DNA of 64,000 nucleotides from contig JAMLIC010000034.1 of NCBI GenBank assembly GCA_023954375.1, positions 1 to 64,000 on the forward strand, written 5' to 3'. This document shows positions 60,315-64,000 of this stretch, piece by piece. Position 1 is the first letter of the stretch; every line of letters starts with the position of its first letter. The DNA is from Planctomycetota bacterium (GTDB taxonomy: Bacteria; Planctomycetota; J058). Below the pieces are notes generated by a model, which worked only from the letters and a program-made list of their open reading frames with translations, had not been told where the DNA came from and searched no databases. A program made the translations under genes and the position numbers.

Positions 60315-62018
60315 TCACGCGCCGGGCTGGATCGTGGGCGGCTCGCCGCCGCCGCGCCGCGCGCGCCCCTCGAGCTCGCGCAGGCGGTTCCGCGCGTCGC
60401 GAATGCGCGTGCGCGCGGAGAGCACGTAGGCGTCGACGAGCTGGCCCTTCGGCGCGTCGCCCTTGGCGAGGTGCCACTTGCGGAAGGCGAGCTCGACCTG
60501 CGCGCGCCGCAGAGCGCGGCGCACCGCGAACACGGCCGGCCCGCCCTCGATCAGCCCGGCGAGCTCGTAGCGCTGGCGCCCGAACAGGAGGCGGAAGCTC
60601 TCCAGCTCGTCAGGGAAGATGAACCCGCGGTCGACCTCCTCGCCCAGGTAGGTGAGGAGCACCCGCCGCTCGCGCGCCTGCGCGAACAGGTAGGCGGCGA
60701 CGAAGAAGCCCAGCCCCGCGCCGCCGAACACGACCGCGTTGATCACCAGCACGAGCGGCGTGTTCTCCGGGCCGAGCGCCCGCCCCATGAACACGGCCGC
60801 GCCGTTCCACACCAGGTGCAGGCCGATCGCCAGGAGCAGCCCACCCACCGGCAGGAGCAGCCGCCACGGGCCGCCGCGGCGCGTCTCGCGCAGGAGGCCC
60901 AGGCCGGCGCCGGTCATCGCCGTGTAGACGGGGTGGCCGATCAGGGCGTTGACGAGCGCCCGGTAGGTGCCCATGGCGAGCAGCGTCGTGGTCCCGCCGT
61001 CGTCCTGCGCGAGGAAGTGGATGTTGTAGATGCTGTTCTCGACCAGCGCGAAGCCGAGCCCCGACGCGGCGCCCAGGACCATCCCTTCGACGACGTTGTC
61101 GAACTCGTCGTGCAGGAGCCAGAACACGAACAGCACGGCGAGGCCCTTGACCACCTCCTCGACCACCGGCGCCACGAGGACGGCCGTGGTGGCGAAGGTC
61201 CCCTCGGGCGACGAGCCCACGACCATGCTCACCATGCTCCCGCCGATCGCGTTGAGCACGAGCGAGAAGCCGCAGCCGACGGTGCCGCCCCAGGCGACGC
61301 AGGCGAGGTAGTTCTTCCAGGGGATCTGCCCGTTGCGGTCGAGGAGCTTGATCAGGAGCACGTAGGGCACGGCCGGCAGGAGGCCGAAGGCGGTCGCCTG
61401 CAGGAGGAGGCCCGGGTGCGCGAGCAGGGTCGGCAGGACGATCAGGAGCCCCGTGCTCAGGCAGCCGGCGAGGGCGAGCACGGTCACGGCGAGGAAGAAG
61501 TAGAGGCGGCGCGCCTTCACCTTGACGCCGGGGGAGTGCTCGGTGCGCCCGAAGTAGATGAACGACCCCTCGGCCTCGCCGGCGCCGGGGCCGAGGAGCG
61601 TGTGCCCCATGTGGAAGACGCCCTGGCTGTCGAAGCCCGCGTCGTCGGACGGCGCCGCGAGGGCCGGCGTGGCGGGGGTGAGCGAGTCGATCCCGGTGGG
61701 CCCGGCGGGCGGCGGGCCGACGCGCTCGAACACGACCTGCGTCTCGCCGAGCACGAGCACGTCGCCCGGGGCGAGCAGCCGGCGGTCGTCGACCTTGCGC
61801 CGGCCGACGTGCGTCCCGTGCTGGCTGCGGTTGTGGAGCGCCCAGCCGCCCGGCTCGAGGTGCAGCTCGGCCTGCAGGCGCGAGAGGGTCTCGTCCTCCG
61901 GGATCCGCACGGCGACGTCGTGCCCGCGGCCGATGCGCACGGGCGCCGGCGCGGGCCCGTCGGGGAGGACGAAGCACTCCCCCTGGCGCGGCCCCGACGC
62001 GATCCGCAGGCGGTACAC
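60315..62018 (-). CDS. FHA-domain PrsW family intramembrane protease
   Basis: A 567-residue membrane protein. The first 95 residues form an FHA domain: IGRGHDVAVRIPEDETLSRL, NRSQHGTHVGRRKV and LAPGDVLVLGETQVVFE. FHA domains bind phosphothreonine. From about 160 on are some nine membrane helices of the PrsW family with the motifs EExxK (VVEEVVKGL, near 286), ENSIYN (near 325), HPVYTAMTG and GLHLVWNG. PrsW of Bacillus cleaves an anti-sigma factor, and the C-terminal cytosolic helix here is long and charged. FHA plus PrsW suggests phosphorylation-controlled proteolysis, fitting the Ser/Thr kinases in this window. GTG with GGAGGG is the start. Confidence 0.9.
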   Translation of the reverse strand: MYRLRIASGPRQGECFVLPDGPAPAPVRIGRGHDVAVRIPEDETLSRLQAELHLEPGGWALHNRSQHGTHVGRRKVDDRRLLAPGDVLVLGETQVVFERVGPPPAGPTGIDSLTPATPALAAPSDDAGFDSQGVFHMGHTLLGPGAGEAEGSFIYFGRTEHSPGVKVKARRLYFFLAVTVLALAGCLSTGLLIVLPTLLAHPGLLLQATAFGLLPAVPYVLLIKLLDRNGQIPWKNYLACVAWGGTVGCGFSLVLNAIGGSMVSMVVGSSPEGTFATTAVLVAPVVEEVVKGLAVLFVFWLLHDEFDNVVEGMVLGAASGLGFALVENSIYNIHFLAQDDGGTTTLLAMGTYRALVNALIGHPVYTAMTGAGLGLLRETRRGGPWRLLLPVGGLLLAIGLHLVWNGAAVFMGRALGPENTPLVLVINAVVFGGAGLGFFVAAYLFAQARERRVLLTYLGEEVDRGFIFPDELESFRLLFGRQRYELAGLIEGGPAVFAVRRALRRAQVELAFRKWHLAKGDAPKGQLVDAYVLSARTRIRDARNRLRELEGRARRGGGEPPTIQPGA

Positions 62019-62135
62019 GGTCCCTCCGGGGGAGAGAGGATACAGGTGCGGCCGGGTCCGGTGGAGCGGCGCGGCGCCCTGGCTTGCCCCGGCCCCGCCC
62101 GGCGGCCACCCTGGAGGGCCGGAGGGCGCGCGTCG

Positions 62136-63314
62136 ATGGGGGGCACGAACGGGTCGGGGGAGCTGGGGACGCTCCTCGCGCAGGCGCTGGCCGACGAGGA
62201 GCGCCGGCTCGAGGCGCTCGAGGCGCGCCTGGCGGCGCTGCGCGGCGGCGCCGCCGTCGTGGAGACCCCGGCGTCGGAGAGCACCCGCGCGATCTGGGTC
62301 TCGCTCGCGGAGCGCGCGCCGGCGGCGGCGCCGGAGCCCGAGCCCGCCCCCGACGAGCCCGCCCCCGAGCCCGTGTCGATCGAGGACGACGACGCTGACG
62401 ACTGGGCCGCGCTCGCGGCCCACCTCGACCCCGCCGAGGAGGCCCTCGAGGAGCCGGCGGCCCCGCCGGACGCGCCCGAGGACGACCCGCGCCTGGAGGC
62501 GGCCCGGCGCCTCCTGGCCGAGAGCGGCCAGGGGCTGCAGCAGCTCCGCGCCTGCCTGGCCCGGGCGCCCGGGTGGGGGGAGGCCCCCCCGAGCGAGCCC
62601 GCGCCGCCCGCGGAGGACGAGCCCGACGAGGGCGCCTTCTGGTCCGACGACGACGACGACGCGCCGGCGCCGCGCGCGGAGCCGCCCGTGCGCGAGCGCG
62701 CGCCCGCGCCGCGCCCCCGCGAGGTCGAGCCGGCGCGCTTCGGCCTCGAGCGCGCCTTCCGCGCCGACGGGCAGGAGCCCGCCTGGGCGCAGGCGCTGCG
62801 CGAGCGCCAGGGGCAGGAGCTCGACGTCCTGCAGCGCGTCGAGGAGCTCCTGATCGAGCTGGGCAAGACCGTGGCCGCCGTCCTCGAGCGCGCCCGCCCC
62901 GCGCCCGAGCTGGCCGAGGCCGAGGCGCGCGCCGCGCGCGCCGAGCAGGAGCGCGACGCTCTCCGCGCGGAGGTGGCCGCGCGCGCCGCCCGGATCGCCC
63001 GCCTCGAGGCCCTCGTCGAGCAGGTCCTCTCGGCCGCGCCGGCGGCGCCGTCGCCCCCGCCTCCCCCGGCGACCGTCACCCCCCGGGGGACGCGCCGCCC
63101 CACCCCGCCGAGCGAGGCCCTGCGCCGCGCGCTCCTCTCCAGCCCCGCCGCCTCGAGCTCCACCTCGCGCCTGGCCGTCGACGCCCTGCGCCCGGCGGCG
63201 ACCGACGACGAGCGCGCCGCGCTCCGCCGCGACCTCCTGGCCAGCGGCGCGCGCCAGCGGCAGCTCGGCGACGAGCAGGCGTCGCTGCTCGAGCGCCTGG
63301 CCCGCCTGCTGTGA
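62136..63314 (+). CDS. Acidic coiled-coil protein, hypothetical
   Basis: A 392-residue soluble protein. Residues 12-35 (LAQALADEERRLEALEARLAAL) form a first short coiled coil. A long acidic and Pro-rich region follows (about 50-215, with runs of Asp and Glu). A second coiled coil (about 250-305: VEELLIELGKTVAAVLERAR and AEARAARAEQERDALRAEVA) and a Pro-rich tail with [12 protein letters not shown] complete it. No enzymatic motif is present. It lies divergent from the FHA-PrsW gene with 117 bases between starts. The C-terminal Ser/Thr-rich stretch could be phosphorylated, but this is only suggestive. Confidence 0.65.
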   Translation: MGGTNGSGELGTLLAQALADEERRLEALEARLAALRGGAAVVETPASESTRAIWVSLAERAPAAAPEPEPAPDEPAPEPVSIEDDDADDWAALAAHLDPAEEALEEPAAPPDAPEDDPRLEAARRLLAESGQGLQQLRACLARAPGWGEAPPSEPAPPAEDEPDEGAFWSDDDDDAPAPRAEPPVRERAPAPRPREVEPARFGLERAFRADGQEPAWAQALRERQGQELDVLQRVEELLIELGKTVAAVLERARPAPELAEAEARAARAEQERDALRAEVAARAARIARLEALVEQVLSAAPAAPSPPPPPATVTPRGTRRPTPPSEALRRALLSSPAASSSTSRLAVDALRPAATDDERAALRRDLLASGARQRQLGDEQASLLERLARLL

Positions 63315-63321
63315 GCCGACC

Positions 63322-64000
63322 TCAGCCCAGCCGCCGCTCCACGGCCGCCCAGTCGACGTTGGCCAGCACGTCGTCGAGGTAGCGCGCCCGCTCCGTGGGC
63401 TTGCGGTAGACGCTGAACGCGTGCTCCCAGATGTCGAGCACGAGGAGCGGCGTCCCGCCCGCCCAGTGGCCCTTCTCGTGGTCCTCGACCCACCCGTTCC
63501 AGAGGTTCCCGGTGGCCGGGTCGCGCGCGCAGACCACCCACCCCACGCCGGGCATGCGCGCGGTCGCCAGGAGCTCGGCCCGCCAGGCTTCGACGCTCCC
63601 CCACACGCCGGCCACGGCCCGGGCGAAGCGCCCGTCCGGCGTCAGCGGCGCCGCCTCCGGGGCGAGGTTGTCGAAGTAGAGCTCGTGCAGGCGCATGCCG
63701 TCCCACTCCCACCCGAGCCGCCGCTGCAGCTCCTGGTAGGTCGCGTCGAAGCGCCCCGCCTCGCGCAGGGCGCGCACGTCGTCGAGCAGGGCGTTGGTGC
63801 GCCGCACGTAGCCGCGGTAGAGGTCGAGGTGCACCTCGACCTGCTCGTCGGTGATCTCGCGCAGGCCGCGCAGGGCGCCGTAGTCCCGCGGCTGGTAGCG
63901 CGGCGGGCCGGCCGGGGCCGCCGGCGGGTCCTCGTCGGCGCGCGCCGGCGGCGCGGCGCAGCCGCCGACCAGGCCCGCCCCGGCGACGGCGGCGGCCCAG
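63322..64000 (-). CDS. Superoxide dismutase family lipoprotein (partial at window edge)
   Basis: The gene runs off the right edge, so its start is missing. The visible 226 codons begin with WAAAVAGAGLVGGC, a lipoprotein signal sequence with lipobox GGC. An Ala/Pro/Asp-rich linker follows and then a complete Fe/Mn superoxide dismutase domain (PRYQPRDYGALRGL on, MRLHELYFDNL, LVLDIWEHAFSVYRKPTER). It closely parallels SodB at 59622, including the YRGYVRRTNAL helix. The protein would sit on the membrane surface outside the cytoplasm and remove superoxide there. A GTG internal to the domain (63834) is not the true start. Confidence 0.85.
   Translation of the reverse strand, partial: WAAAVAGAGLVGGCAAPPARADEDPPAAPAGPPRYQPRDYGALRGLREITDEQVEVHLDLYRGYVRRTNALLDDVRALREAGRFDATYQELQRRLGWEWDGMRLHELYFDNLAPEAAPLTPDGRFARAVAGVWGSVEAWRAELLATARMPGVGWVVCARDPATGNLWNGWVEDHEKGHWAGGTPLLVLDIWEHAFSVYRKPTERARYLDDVLANVDWAAVERRLG

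Noticed and set aside
57300-63314. A 2004-codon open frame on the plus strand
   Set aside because: It runs through the HNH gene in another frame, across the 68-bp array and antisense to SodB and the PrsW gene. Only its last 393 codons (from 62136) are supported by a start site and sensible composition.

Overview
The window is very GC-rich single-copy chromosomal DNA from a bacterium with dense genes on both strands, many GTG and TTG starts, and Shine-Dalgarno sites of the AGGAGG type. The gene content suggests Planctomycetota: prokaryotic RING-finger membrane proteins, eukaryote-like Ser/Thr kinases fused to sulfatase-modifying-factor or Sel1 domains, large secreted proteins with EF-hands or propellers, a Kelch lipoprotein and a YfhO-type membrane protein. 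Myxococcota is the main alternative. No phage, plasmid, transposase or CRISPR genes were seen.

Region 1 (0-16.6 kb) is mostly core metabolism and information processing. On the minus strand lie tRNA-Arg(ACG), tadA, tRNA-Ser(GGA), an SRP RNA and dnaX, an order close to that in Bacillus. Then come alanine dehydrogenase, a UbiB/ABC1 kinase-like protein, 6-phosphofructokinase, an N-formylglutamate amidohydrolase family protein coupled to a large repeat-rich membrane protein, a 3-methyladenine DNA glycosylase coupled to a site-2 protease, and membrane or unknown proteins.

Region 2 (16.6-25.4 kb) holds two small basic proteins (one resembling the C-terminal domain of ribosomal protein L7/L12), a Kelch lipoprotein, an operon of a membrane protein and an ECF-like sigma factor followed by a possible degenerate anti-sigma protein, and a 1022-residue kinase with SUMF1 domain.

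Region 3 (25.4-40 kb) has an M18 aminopeptidase, a PAS/GAF histidine kinase, a secreted EF-hand protein with a possible transglutaminase-elicitor-like domain, secreted or NHL/TolB-like proteins, a YfhO-family protein with a slippage-prone N-terminal tail, a second polytopic protein that may be a GT-C glycosyltransferase, and a VOC protein.

Region 4 (40-55 kb) contains a run of RING-finger membrane proteins with a metal-dependent phosphatase/mutase-like enzyme, a TldE-TldD protease pair, a kinase with Sel1 repeats, YgiQ, lipoproteins and a 1434-residue propeller/helical-repeat protein.

Region 5 (55-64 kb) is the most accessory-looking part. It has a BrnT toxin, its antitoxin and an overlapping 44-residue membrane protein, a GNAT acetyltransferase with an odd start, an alpha/beta hydrolase, and an HNH endonuclease gene lying between two arrays of related 68-bp repeats in opposite orientations. 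It ends with two superoxide dismutases, one cytosolic and one an apparent lipoprotein cut by the window edge, on either side of an FHA-PrsW membrane protein and an acidic coiled-coil protein.

Two cross-window signals are not explained by genes: a dispersed element of about 90 bp in three copies (7.1, 14.7 and 42.5 kb), and the 68-bp arrays around the HNH gene.
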